DNA of 64,000 bases from Pseudodonghicola flavimaris (lineage in GTDB: Bacteria; Pseudomonadota; Alphaproteobacteria; Rhodobacterales; Rhodobacteraceae). Positions 33,170 to 42,097 of the stretch are shown here, piece after piece. Where the stretch lies: contig NZ_JASNJD010000012.1 of NCBI RefSeq assembly GCF_030164425.1, forward strand, positions 78,400 to 142,399, given 5' to 3'. Both the position numbers and the translations under genes were made by a program. Each line of letters starts with the position of its first letter. The stretch's first letter is position 1. The notes under the pieces were generated by a model. That model made no database searches. It worked only from the letters and a program-made list of their open reading frames with translations, and was not told the DNA's origin.

Positions 33170-34534
33170 GTGAGCAGAGTCCTGACCGCATTCAAGGGCA
33201 ATACCCTGATGGCGCGCGCCCTGCGCAGCGCCTCCTGGCTGATCCTGAACTATGGGCTCAATCAGGGGCTTCGGCTGGTCTCGAACCTGGTGCTGACCCG
33301 CATCCTGTTCCCCGAGGCCTTCGGTCTGATGGCGCTGGTGTCGCTTGTCACCGTCGGTCTGGCGCTGTTTTCCGATATCGGCATCGGCCCCGCCATCGCC
33401 CATAACAAGCGCGGCGACGACCCCGATTTCCTCGACACCGCTTGGACGCTGCAGCTGATCCGCGGCTTCGGTCTCTGGGCCGGGACCTGCGTTCTGGCAC
33501 TGCCGATGGCGCAGTTCTATCACGAGCCCTCTCTCGCGCTCTATCTGCCGATCGCTGGCGTCGCCTCGCTGATCACCGGGCTGGCGCCGATGAAGATCGA
33601 AACCGCGCACCGGCATCTGCTGCTGGGCCGGCTGACAGTGCTGGAGCTGCTGAGCCAGCTGATCGGTATCACCGCCATGATCACGGTCGGGCTGATCACC
33701 CAATCGGTGATCGCGCTGGTGATGGGGGGGATTTTCCAGTCCACCGCCCGGGTGTTGCTGACCCTTTGGTTCCTGCCCGGCCCCGGCAACCGGCTGCGCT
33801 GGGACCGCGACACCGCGCAGGAGATCATGAGCTTCGGGCGCTGGATCTTCTTCAGCACCGCGCTGTGGTTCCTGACCAGCCAGGGCGACCGGCTGATCCT
33901 GGGCCGGTTCCTGACCATGCAGATGCTCGGGCTCTATAACATCGGGTTCTTCCTGGCGAGCTTTCCCACCATGATGGGGCATTCGGTGACCAACCGGCTG
34001 CTGATCCCGATCTTCCGTGACCGCCCCGCCCATGCGGCGCCGGAGAACTTCCGGCGGCAGCGGTTCCTGCGGATCGGCCTGCTGGCCGGCATGGGCGTGC
34101 TGTCGCTGGCCATGTCGCTGGCTGGCCCGGCGCTGGTCAATCTGATGTACGACAGCCGCTATCTGGCCTCCGGCGCCATCGTGACGATGATGGCCTGTGC
34201 CCTGATCCCCTCGGCGCTCGGCATGACCTACGATCAGGCGGCGCTGGCGGCGGGCGACAGCCGCAGTTTCTTCATCTATTCGGCAGTACGCGCGGTGGCG
34301 CAGGTGTCGCTGATCCTGGCCGGGGTGATCTGGTTCGGCCTGTTCGGCGCGATCACCGCCATGGCGCTGGCGCAGATGGTCACCTATCCGGCGCTGGTCT
34401 GGCTGGCGCGCCGGCACCGGGTCTGGGATCCGCTGACCGATCTGGGATTCTGGACATTGACCCTGGCGGGCTGCGCCTTTGCGCTCTGGCTGCACTGGCC
34501 GCTGGTGATCCAGGTGCCGGGCGCGCCGTTCTGA
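33170..34534 (+). CDS. Wzx-type polysaccharide flippase (MATE/MOP superfamily)
   Basis: Flips lipid-linked glycan repeats from the cytoplasmic to the periplasmic face of the inner membrane. The 454-residue product has 12-14 hydrophobic spans and the oligosaccharide-flippase N-terminus WLILNYGLNQGLRLVSNLVLTR, then ILFPEAFGLMALV. SDIGIGPAIAHNKRGDDPDF resembles the PST/Wzx-C group used with exopolysaccharides such as succinoglycan. I chose the GTG at 33170, with AGAGG upstream; an ATG at 33209 just before the first span is nearly as good. Together with the Wzy-like, Wzz-like and priming-transferase genes it gives a Wzx/Wzy-dependent pathway, although no outer-membrane exporter (Wza) is visible here. 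Confidence 0.88.
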   Translation: MSRVLTAFKGNTLMARALRSASWLILNYGLNQGLRLVSNLVLTRILFPEAFGLMALVSLVTVGLALFSDIGIGPAIAHNKRGDDPDFLDTAWTLQLIRGFGLWAGTCVLALPMAQFYHEPSLALYLPIAGVASLITGLAPMKIETAHRHLLLGRLTVLELLSQLIGITAMITVGLITQSVIALVMGGIFQSTARVLLTLWFLPGPGNRLRWDRDTAQEIMSFGRWIFFSTALWFLTSQGDRLILGRFLTMQMLGLYNIGFFLASFPTMMGHSVTNRLLIPIFRDRPAHAAPENFRRQRFLRIGLLAGMGVLSLAMSLAGPALVNLMYDSRYLASGAIVTMMACALIPSALGMTYDQAALAAGDSRSFFIYSAVRAVAQVSLILAGVIWFGLFGAITAMALAQMVTYPALVWLARRHRVWDPLTDLGFWTLTLAGCAFALWLHWPLVIQVPGAPF

Positions 34535-34666
34535 TCCGAAGCCGTCTTCCGCGCCGGGCCCGGGCCGGTTCCGAACCGCCCCCCAAAAAATCTAAGGTGA
34601 GTAAACACATCCCCGCGCCACCGACCCGGGATCATGGCCCTGCCCGACCCCGCGCTGGCGCACCTG

Positions 34667-35914
34667 TCAGGCGGCGTGATCGCGGCGCTTGTCGCGGCGG
34701 AACAGCCGGCGCCGCCGCCGGGTGTCGAGATAGGGCACCGACACCACCGGGCGGATGCCCAGATCGCGCTCCATATGCGCCGCCGTGCGCATCACCGGGT
34801 TCATCAATTCCAGCACGAAGGCCAGCGCCAGCGCCATCACCACGCTGACCATGCCCCCGGCCACCGCCAGTTTCTTGCGGCTACGGGTAAAGGGGTAATC
34901 CGGCAGGTTGGCCGGTTCGATCACCGTCAGCCTCTCGCTTTGCGACTGGGTTTCCAGCCGATAGCCGACCTCCGCCTCGGTCCGGCGCGAGGAGGCATCC
35001 TCAAGCTGGCCGCGCAGCTGATCCAGCTCGCGGTCGAAGGCGCCGACGCGGCGCTCCACCTGCGGCGAGCTCTGCAGCGAGTTTTCCAGCTCCCCCTTGC
35101 GGTCGCGCAGCAGTTTCTCCTGCGCATCCAGCGTGGTCAGCTGATCGTTGAAGTCAGCCAGCTTGCGTTCGGCCGTGGCCGGGCGGTCATTGCGGCGACT
35201 GAGATCGGCGGCGCGTTCGATCCGGATCCGTTCCTGCGAGATGCCGAGCAGTTCGGAGTTGATCGAGGTGATCTCCTCGCGCCGGATTTCCAGCGTGCCG
35301 GGCAGCGCGATTTCATTCTGCTTGCGATACTCGGCCAGTTCTTCCTCGACCCGGGAGATTTGATCGCGCAGCGTCTCCTCGCGCGCGGTGAAGAAGGCCA
35401 GCGTCTCCCGCGCCTGTTCCAGCCGGCTTTCATTGCTGAGCTCGATGGTCAGCCGGGCGAATTCATGGGCGATCTGCTGCGCCTGCTGCGCGGTCGGCAT
35501 CTCTGCCGTGACCGTCACCACCGAGACCCAGCCATCGGGAGAGCCATTGCCCGACAGGCCGTTGATATTGACCGAGGTGCGCAACAGGTCGACCTTTTCA
35601 TTGTCGGTCAGCGCCGGCATGTCGGCATAGAGATTGTTTTCGCGGATCACGTTCAGCACGCTGTCGCGCGCCATCACCCGCTGCTCGATCAGCTGCAACC
35701 GCCGGGCCGGGGTGCCCTCGACGGTGCTGCGGGCCAGATCGTCGGCGATCTTCGGCTGCACCACCTGGATCACCTCGGTCGAGCTGTACTTGTGCTTCTG
35801 GTTCAGCGCCGCGAAGACCGACAGGCCGCACCCGATCACGATCACCAGAAGGATCACCCACGCCCGCCGGCGCAGCATGTCGAGAAAATCCTGAAACGAT
35901 AGAATCGGGCCCAT
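34667..35914 (-). CDS. Wzz/GumC-type polysaccharide chain-length determinant
   Basis: Inner-membrane co-polymerase that sets glycan chain length and links polymerisation to export. The 415-residue protein has a first membrane span (AWVILLVIVIGCGLSVFAAL, about 18-38). A long periplasmic coiled-coil segment follows (about 155-300, rich in E, R, Q and L), then the proline-rich YPFTRSRKK motif before a second span (VAGGMVSVVMALALAFVLEL, about 345-368), and a strongly basic tail (RRRRRLFRRDKRRD). There is no fused kinase domain; a separate CpsD-like ATPase is encoded just upstream on the same strand. GAGGTGAGG precedes the ATG. It converges with the flippase. Confidence 0.92.
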   Translation of the reverse strand: MGPILSFQDFLDMLRRRAWVILLVIVIGCGLSVFAALNQKHKYSSTEVIQVVQPKIADDLARSTVEGTPARRLQLIEQRVMARDSVLNVIRENNLYADMPALTDNEKVDLLRTSVNINGLSGNGSPDGWVSVVTVTAEMPTAQQAQQIAHEFARLTIELSNESRLEQARETLAFFTAREETLRDQISRVEEELAEYRKQNEIALPGTLEIRREEITSINSELLGISQERIRIERAADLSRRNDRPATAERKLADFNDQLTTLDAQEKLLRDRKGELENSLQSSPQVERRVGAFDRELDQLRGQLEDASSRRTEAEVGYRLETQSQSERLTVIEPANLPDYPFTRSRKKLAVAGGMVSVVMALALAFVLELMNPVMRTAAHMERDLGIRPVVSVPYLDTRRRRRLFRRDKRRDHAA

Positions 35915-36043
35915 GCAACCTCACCTCAACAGCTGACGGGCACCGCCCGCCTCAGCCCGTTTGCCGGGCCACCGGGGTGCAAAGCACCACAGCAACCCGG
36001 CAAAACTAAGGCGATTTGTCGATAAACTCTGTCTGAACCCCGT

Positions 36044-36943
36044 TCAACCGGCCGTGCGGGCCCGGTTCAGGATCACCCCGAGCAGCTCGGTCTGCTCGCC
36101 CAGGATATCCTCGCAAGCGCGGATCTGGTCGGCGGTGGTACGGGTGCCGTCGGCGACCAGCAGAACCCCGTCGACATGCGGCAGGATCGCGGCGGCGTCG
36201 TCATGCGACAGGACCGGCGGCAGATCGTAGATCACCACATCGGGATCGAGCGTCAGCACCATGTCGTCCAGCGCGCGGACGGTCAGCGGATCGTGAAAGC
36301 TCTCTGCCGCATTGGGATCGGCGGCATCGGCCAGACCCAGCGCCAGACCGTCGCTGCAGCGTACCAGATGTTCGATCGGCGACAGCGCACCGCCCAGAAA
36401 GGCATCCATGCGGCCATGCCCGTGGATGTCCAGCGCGGCCGCGACACCCGGGGTCCGGCGGTTCAGATCCATCAACACGGTGCGGCTGCCCGGCACCCGC
36501 GCCAGGCTCAGCGCCAGGTTCACCGCGGTAAAGGTGGCGCCACAGCCCTCGGTCGGGGCGACAACGGCGATCCTGCGCCAGCCCTGGGTCCGCAGCGTCT
36601 GCATCAGGCGGGTGCGCAGCAGGTCGAACGACCGGGCCGCGGGGGTGTCCCGGAACAGGTTGACCAGCGGCGCCCGTTTCGCCCCCAGCCCCTTGGCGCC
36701 GGGCTTGACCCGGTGCAGCCGTTCCCAGGGCTCCGGCAGCGGCGCCGGCAGGTTGCGCGCCGGCTCGCGATCAAAGCGCAGCCCCTCCTGCTCCGCCTGC
36801 TGACGGGCGGCCTTGCGGCGGAAAATCCTGCGGTCCTGACGGTTCATCGGTTTCGCGTCGTCGGCTTCAACTGCATTCCACGGAGCGGACATGAGGATTT
36901 CACCCTCGGCCGACACCAGATCGCTTTCAAGATAGTCTTTCAT
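36044..36943 (-). CDS. CpsD/CapB-like polysaccharide ATPase with degenerate Walker A
   Basis: Resembles the cytoplasmic tyrosine-autokinase partner of Wzz proteins: residues about 105-295 form a MinD/BY-kinase-like fold with SFDLLRTRLMQTL, RTVLMDLNRRTPGVAAAL (Walker A'-like) and VVIYDLPPVLSHDDA (Walker B-like). The P-loop at 130-140 reads APTEGCGATFT, so the usual lysine is replaced and ATP hydrolysis is doubtful. The C-terminus (ILNRARTAG) has no tyrosine cluster, so it is unlikely to autophosphorylate like classical BY-kinases. The first 90 residues are a basic, presumably flexible region. It lies between the exoY-like gene and the Wzz-like gene in one leftward group and probably regulates chain length as a pseudo-kinase. 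Confidence 0.82.
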   Translation of the reverse strand: MKDYLESDLVSAEGEILMSAPWNAVEADDAKPMNRQDRRIFRRKAARQQAEQEGLRFDREPARNLPAPLPEPWERLHRVKPGAKGLGAKRAPLVNLFRDTPAARSFDLLRTRLMQTLRTQGWRRIAVVAPTEGCGATFTAVNLALSLARVPGSRTVLMDLNRRTPGVAAALDIHGHGRMDAFLGGALSPIEHLVRCSDGLALGLADAADPNAAESFHDPLTVRALDDMVLTLDPDVVIYDLPPVLSHDDAAAILPHVDGVLLVADGTRTTADQIRACEDILGEQTELLGVILNRARTAG

Positions 36944-37006
36944 GTCCCGTCCTCCAAATCGATGACCGGTGGGGAAGCTGCACCTGAGGTGCGGTCTGGA
37001 TGGAAA

Positions 37007-37768
37007 TCAGACGCCGGTCCGGCGAACGACGACGCCGAAGGTGCGCAGGATCAGTTTCAGATCCTGGCCCAGCGACAGGCTCATGCAATAGGTCGCGTCG
37101 ACCTCGGTGCGGTAGCTGAAGCCCTTTTCGTTGCGTGTCGACACCTGCCACAGGCCGGTGATGCCGGGCTTGAGCATGGTGTAGTAGCGCGCATCGCCAT
37201 AAAGGCTCAGCTGTTCGGGCATCATCGGGCGCGGGCCGACCAGGCTCATTTCGCCGCGGAACACGTTCCACAGCTGCGGCAGCTCGTCGAGAGAGGTGGC
37301 GCGCAGGAAGGCACCGACACGGGTGACGCGCGGATCGTTGCGCAGCTTCTGCGCGGTGTTCCATTCCGCCCGCATCACCGGATCGTTGGCCAGATATTCC
37401 GCCAGCAGCGCATCGGCGTCGCGCACCATGGTGCGCAGCTTCAGCATGCGGAAGCGATCGCCGTTCTGCCCCAGGCGCTCCTGCGTGTAGAAAGGTGTGC
37501 CGCCCTCGATCCAGAGCGCGATGGCGCTGATCAGAACGATCAGCAGGCTCAGCGGCGCAGTGAGCAGCACCAGCGCCAGATCCAGAATGCGTTTGCCGAT
37601 ATGGGCGTAGACTTCATGCGGCAGCACGATGGCGGCAGACTTGCGCCCGGCAGCCGGCGCGTTGGTGTTGGCAACCACCAGGGACGACACCGAAAACGCC
37701 GAAGCTGTCAGCGGGGGGAACCGTTTCAAAGCCGATCCTCGGACTTCGCTATAGAAAACATCAGACAT
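37007..37768 (-). CDS. Exopolysaccharide priming sugar transferase (ExoY/WcaJ type)
   Basis: Starts repeat-unit synthesis by moving a sugar 1-phosphate from a nucleotide sugar onto undecaprenyl phosphate. The 253-residue protein has one membrane segment (ILDLALVLLTAPLSLLIVL, about 62-85). The bacterial sugar transferase domain carries TPFYTQERLGQNG, FRMLKLRTMVRDAD, RATSLDELPQLWNV, GEMSLVGPRPMMP and GITGLWQVSTR. Its size, with no N-terminal four-helix region, fits the short ExoY class. The ATG at 37768 has GGAGAG 6 nt upstream; a GTG at 37771 is an equal alternative. First gene of the leftward group exoY-like, cpsD-like, wzz-like; the long AT-rich region to its right is its promoter. Confidence 0.94.
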   Translation of the reverse strand: MSDVFYSEVRGSALKRFPPLTASAFSVSSLVVANTNAPAAGRKSAAIVLPHEVYAHIGKRILDLALVLLTAPLSLLIVLISAIALWIEGGTPFYTQERLGQNGDRFRMLKLRTMVRDADALLAEYLANDPVMRAEWNTAQKLRNDPRVTRVGAFLRATSLDELPQLWNVFRGEMSLVGPRPMMPEQLSLYGDARYYTMLKPGITGLWQVSTRNEKGFSYRTEVDATYCMSLSLGQDLKLILRTFGVVVRRTGV

Positions 37769-37967
37769 CACAGTCTCTCCAGAACGCGGGCCGAACGGAC
37801 CCGCGCGCCGCAGGCAAGATGCGGCACTCTTTTATTCAAATTTTAAGCTCTCCGACCCAAGCAGCTCGGCCGGACTTGAAACAGGCTCAACAGACTGGAC
37901 GGCCCCCACCGATAATCCCAATCTGCCAGAGCAAAACCGCGCCGCGCTTCCGCCCTGTTCTCGCCAT

Positions 37968-38001
37968 GATCGAATTTAACACTGACTGATCGAGTTTTAA
38001 C
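37968..38001. repeat. Direct repeat GATCGAnTTTTAAC-like, 20-bp period
   Basis: GATCGAATTTAAC (37968-37980) and GATCGAGTTTTAAC (37988-38001) start exactly 20 bp apart, two helical turns, about 200 bp upstream of the exoY-like gene. This could be a tandem regulator-binding site. Confidence 0.4.
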
Positions 38002-38135
38002 GAATTCTAAGGAAACAATCTGTTTCTACCGATTCACCCCACTCAAACACCCCTTATTCGCGAGGTGTACATCCACATTTCGGCGCTGAAAGCGATTTTG
38101 TTCACACAAGGGAAACACCAGGCTACACGGAATCA

Positions 38136-38172
38136 GGTTAACGCAGCGTCGGCTCGACCCTGGACGTTAACC
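38136..38172. repeat. Spaced perfect inverted repeat GGTTAACG-N21-CGTTAACC
   Basis: GGTTAACG (38136-38143) and its exact complement CGTTAACC (38165-38172) are separated by 21 bp, 185 bp upstream of dgoK. Each arm contains the palindrome GTTAAC, so it resembles two dimer-binding half-sites on one face of the helix. Confidence 0.4.
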
Positions 38173-38356
38173 TTTTCACTCCAGATCGTCCCGGTTTCCT
38201 CGCGGCCAGGAACCATGGCGAGATTGCGGCGGACCACGCCATCGTCCCGCTGCCGTTGACAGCCGCCGCATCTGCGGATTGAAGCAGGGTATCCGGCCGC
38301 CTGCCCGTCCCACCGACGGCGCGGAGCCGGCCCGCAGCTGCACCGGAGGCCCGGAG

Positions 38357-39220
38357 ATGACCCGATGGATCGCAATCGACCTGCACCCCGGCCACGCCCG
38401 GGGCTGGATGATGACCGGCGACACCGCCGAAGCCCGGGCCGAGGTTACCGCCCCCCGGACGCCGCCGACAGATAGCACGCTGGCGCCCCTGCTCGACGCG
38501 CTGCGCGCGGCGCTGCCCGATGCCGCCACCGCCCCGGCGCTGATCTGCGGGCTGGCCCCCGGTCCCCGCTGCACGCCTGTGGCGATCCCCGCCAAGCCCG
38601 AAGAGCTGTTGCCGCTGCCGCTGCCCGGTCTCAACGCCAGCGCGGTGCCGCCGCTGACCCAGCGCAGCCCCTTTGGCATCATGGTCGGGATGACCGCGCG
38701 GATCGCCGGCTTCTTCGCGCTCAACCCCAATTGGGACGGGGTGCTCTGCCTGCCCGGGCCGGAAACCCATTGGGTGCAGGTCAGCGCCCGCGAGGTGGTG
38801 AGCTTCCAGAGCGCCCTGTCCGGCACCCTGACCCGAACGCTCAGCCACGCCATTCCCGGCCTGCCCGATGCCTCGGCCGGCGGCTGGGACAAGGACAGTT
38901 TCCTTGACGCGCTCGACACCACACTGTCGCGGCCCGAGCGGTTGGCCTCCGGGCTTGCCGTGCTGGCGGCCGAGGCGGCGCTGGGGCAGCTGGATTCCGG
39001 CGCGGCACCGGCGCGGCTGACCGGGTTGACGATCGGCGCGGAACTGGCCGCCGCCCGCCCCTACTGGCTGGGCCAGCAGGTGGCCTTGCTGGGCGAACCC
39101 GCCGACATCCGCCCCTATGTGCTGGCGCTGGAACGCCAGGGGGTGCCCTGCCTGCAGGCCGATCCGGTCCGACTGGGGCTGGCCGGGCTGACCGCGTTGC
39201 GCCGCCGCATGGCGCGCTGA
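38357..39220 (+). CDS. dgoK: 2-dehydro-3-deoxygalactonokinase
   Basis: Phosphorylates 2-dehydro-3-deoxy-galactonate (KDGal) in the De Ley-Doudoroff route of galactose/galactonate breakdown. The 287-residue product has the DgoK family opening RWIAIDLHPGHARGWM, the CGLAPGPRCTPVAIPA segment, the core RSPFGIMVGMTARIAGFFALNPNWDGVLCLPGPETHWV, and SFQSALSGTL near residue 150. I chose the ATG at 38357 because CGGAG and GGAGG lie just upstream. It has no dgoA, dgoD or transporter beside it, so its substrate might instead come from a related sugar-acid pathway. Function follows from family resemblance. Confidence 0.85.
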   Translation: MTRWIAIDLHPGHARGWMMTGDTAEARAEVTAPRTPPTDSTLAPLLDALRAALPDAATAPALICGLAPGPRCTPVAIPAKPEELLPLPLPGLNASAVPPLTQRSPFGIMVGMTARIAGFFALNPNWDGVLCLPGPETHWVQVSAREVVSFQSALSGTLTRTLSHAIPGLPDASAGGWDKDSFLDALDTTLSRPERLASGLAVLAAEAALGQLDSGAAPARLTGLTIGAELAAARPYWLGQQVALLGEPADIRPYVLALERQGVPCLQADPVRLGLAGLTALRRRMAR

Positions 39221-39242
39221 GCCGCGTCAGCCCCGGCGCCGC

Positions 39243-39755
39243 TCAGCGCCGCAGTCCGATCGGCGCGCCGATATGCGGCGAGGCCGGCAAACCGGCGTGA
39301 TCAGCCTTCATCCGCGCCAGACGGGCGACGATCCAGTCGGGATAGGCTGCCGATCGCCGGGTGCCGTGATCGACATTCATCGAGACCACCTCCTGCGTGG
39401 CGCAGAGCACGCCATCGGCCTCGCGGATCATCTCGCCGAAGAAATGCATCCGCTTGTGATCGTGATCGACCAGCCGGAAGGCGACGCGGAACGCCTCCGC
39501 CTCGCGCAGTTCGTTCAGAAACAGCGTATGCGACTGCAGCACGAAGGGTCCTTGCCCCGCCGCCTCGATATAGGCGCCGCCGATGCCCAGATGTTCGATG
39601 AAGAGCACATCGGCGGCCTCGTCGAAGGCGATGCCGTAGTAGCCGACGTTCATATGACCGTTGAGGTCGATCCACTGCGGCAGCACCGTCAGCCCGGTCA
39701 CCTCCACCGGTGCCGGATAGGGGCCGTCATGTCCCGTCCGTTCGATCCCTGTCAT
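39243..39755 (-). CDS. Hotdog-fold acyl-CoA thioesterase
   Basis: A 170-residue single hotdog domain of the 4-hydroxybenzoyl-CoA thioesterase-like family. The motif WIDLNGHMNVGYYGIAFDEA near residue 28 contains the conserved asparagine and aspartate/glutamate region around the active-site helix; RLVDHDHKRMHFFGEM near 95 is the central beta-sheet. It probably hydrolyses a short or carnitine/betaine-type CoA ester in the cytoplasm, as homologues fused to or beside carnitine dehydrogenase do, but no such partner is present here. It converges with dgoK and is divergent from the amidase gene. Confidence 0.8.
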   Translation of the reverse strand: MTGIERTGHDGPYPAPVEVTGLTVLPQWIDLNGHMNVGYYGIAFDEAADVLFIEHLGIGGAYIEAAGQGPFVLQSHTLFLNELREAEAFRVAFRLVDHDHKRMHFFGEMIREADGVLCATQEVVSMNVDHGTRRSAAYPDWIVARLARMKADHAGLPASPHIGAPIGLRR

Positions 39756-39902
39756 CGCTGTCCCTCTCCCTGCTGCTCAAGACCGCCGCACTCTGCCCCG
39801 GTCCGCCGCCGGGGCCAAGACCCCGCGGTTGCCTTTTCCATCTGCGGGGCAGATGGTGGCCGCACCCATCGCCCAAGCCGAAGCAAGAAGGAGAGACGCG
39901 GG

Positions 39903-41360
39903 ATGAAGAGCACCTATCTCAAGCAGGACGCCACCGGGCTGGCAGAGCTGGTCGCCAGCGGCGAGACCACGGCTGATGAGCTTCTCGACATCGCGCTGGA
40001 GCTGACCGAGGAACGCAATCCCGCGCTCAACGCGGTGGTCAACATTCAGGAAGACACCGCCCGTCAAGCGATCCGCAACGGCCTGCCCGAGGGGCCCTTT
40101 GCCGGCGTGCCCTTCCTGCTGAAGGATCTGGGCGCGGAGGCCAGGGCCTATCCGACCTGCAGTGGCTCCAAGCTCTTCGCCGGCAGCAAATGGAGCTATG
40201 ATTCCGAAATTTTCCTGCGGATGCAGGCCACCGGCGTCGTCACCTATGGCCGCGCCACCTCGCCCGAGCTCGGCGTCGGGCCGGTGACGGAGGCGAAGGT
40301 CTATGGCGGCCCCACCCGCAACCCCTGGAACACCGATCACACCTCGGGCGGGTCGTCCGGCGGTTCGGGCGCGGCGGTCGCCGCCGGCATCGTGCCGATG
40401 GCGCATGGCTCGGATGGCGGCGGCTCGGTCCGTATCCCGGCCTCCTCCTGCGGGCTGGTGGGCTTCAAGCCGACCCGCGCGCGGCTGCCCGACGGGCCGA
40501 TGTCGGGCGAAGGCTGGGCCGGCATGGCGATCGACGGTTTCCTGACCCGGTCGCTGCGCGACACCGCCAAGATGCTCGATGCCTGTTCCGGCCCCGACCT
40601 GGGCGCCCCCTATGTCGCGCCGCCGCTGGAGATCGGCTTTGCCGAGGCGATGACCCGCGATCCCGGCAAACTGAAGGTGCGATTCGCCACCACCACGCTG
40701 AGCGGCAAACCGATCGATCCCGAATGCGTGGCCGCCGTCGAGAAGACCGCGAAGCTGATGGCCGATCTCGGCCACGAGGTGGAGGAATTCCGCGCCGCCC
40801 CCGATCTGGATGTCGAGGCGATGATGATGGCCTGGACCACCGTGGTCGCCTGCGGCACCGCGCTGAGCGTACGCAACAAGCTGAACGGCGCCCCGCTCGA
40901 CCCCGACATGGTCGAAGGCGTCACCCGCGCCGCCATCACCTATTCGCAGAAGCTCGACGGCGCCGATTATCTCGCCGCGGTGGAAGAGGTGCACGCCTTC
41001 GGCCGCCGCATGGCGCATGTGTTCCTCGACTGCGACGTGCTGCTGACCCCGACACTGGCAACGCCGCCGGCTCCGGTCGGCACCTACAAGCCCGATTTCG
41101 AGGATTTCATCGCCTATCGCAACGGCCCCGGCTCGGTCTTCGACTATTCGCCCTATACCGCGATCTTCAACGCCTCGGGCCAGCCCGCCGTCACCCTGCC
41201 GCTGCACTGGAGCGCGAACGATCTGCCCGTCGGCGTGCATCTGGCGATGGCCTACGGGTTGGACGAGAAACTGATCTCGGTCGCAGCCCAGTTGGAACGC
41301 GCCGCCCCTTGGACAGCCAAGCAGCTGAGCCTGATCGAAGCCGGCCCGCGGCAGCCCTGA
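39903..41360 (+). CDS. Amidase (amidase-signature family)
   Basis: Hydrolyses an amide bond; substrate unknown. The 485-residue enzyme carries the Ser-cisSer-Lys site: Lys74 in FLLKDLG, the serine pair at 151-152 in SGGSSGGSG, and Ser175 in [13 protein letters not shown]. GatA is unlikely because no gatB/gatC neighbours are visible, and the C-terminal region differs from the tRNA amidotransferase subunit. The ATG at 39903 is supported by a strong AAGGAGAG 8 nt upstream. The frame stays open for 630 bp further left, which is antisense to the thioesterase gene and not real. It is followed 22 bp later by an ABC transporter ATPase, possibly in one operon. Confidence 0.92.
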   Translation: MKSTYLKQDATGLAELVASGETTADELLDIALELTEERNPALNAVVNIQEDTARQAIRNGLPEGPFAGVPFLLKDLGAEARAYPTCSGSKLFAGSKWSYDSEIFLRMQATGVVTYGRATSPELGVGPVTEAKVYGGPTRNPWNTDHTSGGSSGGSGAAVAAGIVPMAHGSDGGGSVRIPASSCGLVGFKPTRARLPDGPMSGEGWAGMAIDGFLTRSLRDTAKMLDACSGPDLGAPYVAPPLEIGFAEAMTRDPGKLKVRFATTTLSGKPIDPECVAAVEKTAKLMADLGHEVEEFRAAPDLDVEAMMMAWTTVVACGTALSVRNKLNGAPLDPDMVEGVTRAAITYSQKLDGADYLAAVEEVHAFGRRMAHVFLDCDVLLTPTLATPPAPVGTYKPDFEDFIAYRNGPGSVFDYSPYTAIFNASGQPAVTLPLHWSANDLPVGVHLAMAYGLDEKLISVAAQLERAAPWTAKQLSLIEAGPRQP

Positions 41361-41382
41361 GCGGCTGCCGGGAAGGAGGAGC

Positions 41383-42090
41383 ATGCCCGGCACCAGTTTC
41401 AGAACGCGCAACCTGCGCAAGATCTACGGCGAGGGCGCCGCGGCGGTGCATGCGCTGCGCGGCGTCACGCTGGAGATCCCGGAAGGCGAGATCGTGGTGC
41501 TGCTGGGCCCCTCGGGCAGTGGCAAGTCCACCCTGCTCAATATCCTCGGCGGACTGGACAGGGCCACTGATGGCGAGGTCTGGTTCCGCGATCACGACCT
41601 GGCGACGATGAGCGACCGGGAACTGACCCGCTACCGCCGCGACCACGTCGGCTTCGTGTTCCAATTCTACAATCTGATGCCCAGCCTGACCGCGCATGAG
41701 AATGTCGAGCTGGTGACCGAAATCTCCCGCAATCCGATGGACCCGGCCGAGGCGCTGCGGCTCGTCGGGCTGGACAAGCGGGCCGATCATTTCCCGGCCC
41801 AGATGTCGGGCGGCGAACAGCAGCGGGTCGCCATCGCCCGGGCGCTGGCGAAACAGCCCGACGTGCTGTTCTGCGACGAGCCGACCGGCGCGCTGGACAG
41901 CACCACGGGGCGGGCGGTGCTGAAGGTGCTGCAAGAGGTGAACCAGAATCTCGGCACCACCATCATGATCGTCACCCATGCCGCCGCCCAGGCCGCCATG
42001 GCCGACCGGGTGATCCATTTCGCCGATGGCGGGGTGCGCGAGGTGGTCGAGAACCAGAGCCGGCTCAGCCCCGATCTGATCGAGTGGTAG
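41383..42090 (+). CDS. ABC transporter ATP-binding protein (MacB/LolD type)
   Basis: The ATPase of a three-gene export system. The 235-residue protein has Walker [10 protein letters not shown] (about 43-51), the Q-loop [15 protein letters not shown], signature [15 protein letters not shown], Walker [13 protein letters not shown] and the His switch IVTHA. Sequence and size are of the MacB/LolD subfamily, which powers mechanotransmission rather than classic transport. The FtsX-like permease starts 8 bp after the stop and a HlyD-like adaptor follows, the usual arrangement of an efflux or lipoprotein/peptide export unit. Confidence 0.95.
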   Translation: MPGTSFRTRNLRKIYGEGAAAVHALRGVTLEIPEGEIVVLLGPSGSGKSTLLNILGGLDRATDGEVWFRDHDLATMSDRELTRYRRDHVGFVFQFYNLMPSLTAHENVELVTEISRNPMDPAEALRLVGLDKRADHFPAQMSGGEQQRVAIARALAKQPDVLFCDEPTGALDSTTGRAVLKVLQEVNQNLGTTIMIVTHAAAQAAMADRVIHFADGGVREVVENQSRLSPDLIEW

Positions 42091-42097
42091 GGCGGCG

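Larger units (their letters stand above)
37769..38356. promoter_or_regulatory. Long AT-rich intergenic regulatory region between exoY-like gene and dgoK
   Basis: No convincing gene is present in this 588-bp stretch, which is far richer in A and T (especially 37825-38150) than the rest of the locus. It holds a direct repeat GATCGAATTTAAC (37968-37980) / GATCGAGTTTTAAC (37988-38001), a spaced inverted repeat of GGTTAACG (38136-38172), and on the minus strand at 37900-37912 a 13-mer TCGGTGGGGGCCG that also occurs just upstream of the PKS. It probably carries the divergent promoters and operators of the exopolysaccharide genes and dgoK. Confidence 0.55.

Noticed and set aside
34535..34666. Intrinsic terminator between the convergent flippase and Wzz-like genes
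   Set aside because: GC-rich short palindromes are present, but no stem is followed by a T-run on the correct strand.
38065..38259. Possible 64-residue gene in the exoY-like/dgoK gap
   Set aside because: No ribosome-binding site, no recognisable sequence, and it runs through the GGTTAACG inverted repeat; more likely regulatory DNA.
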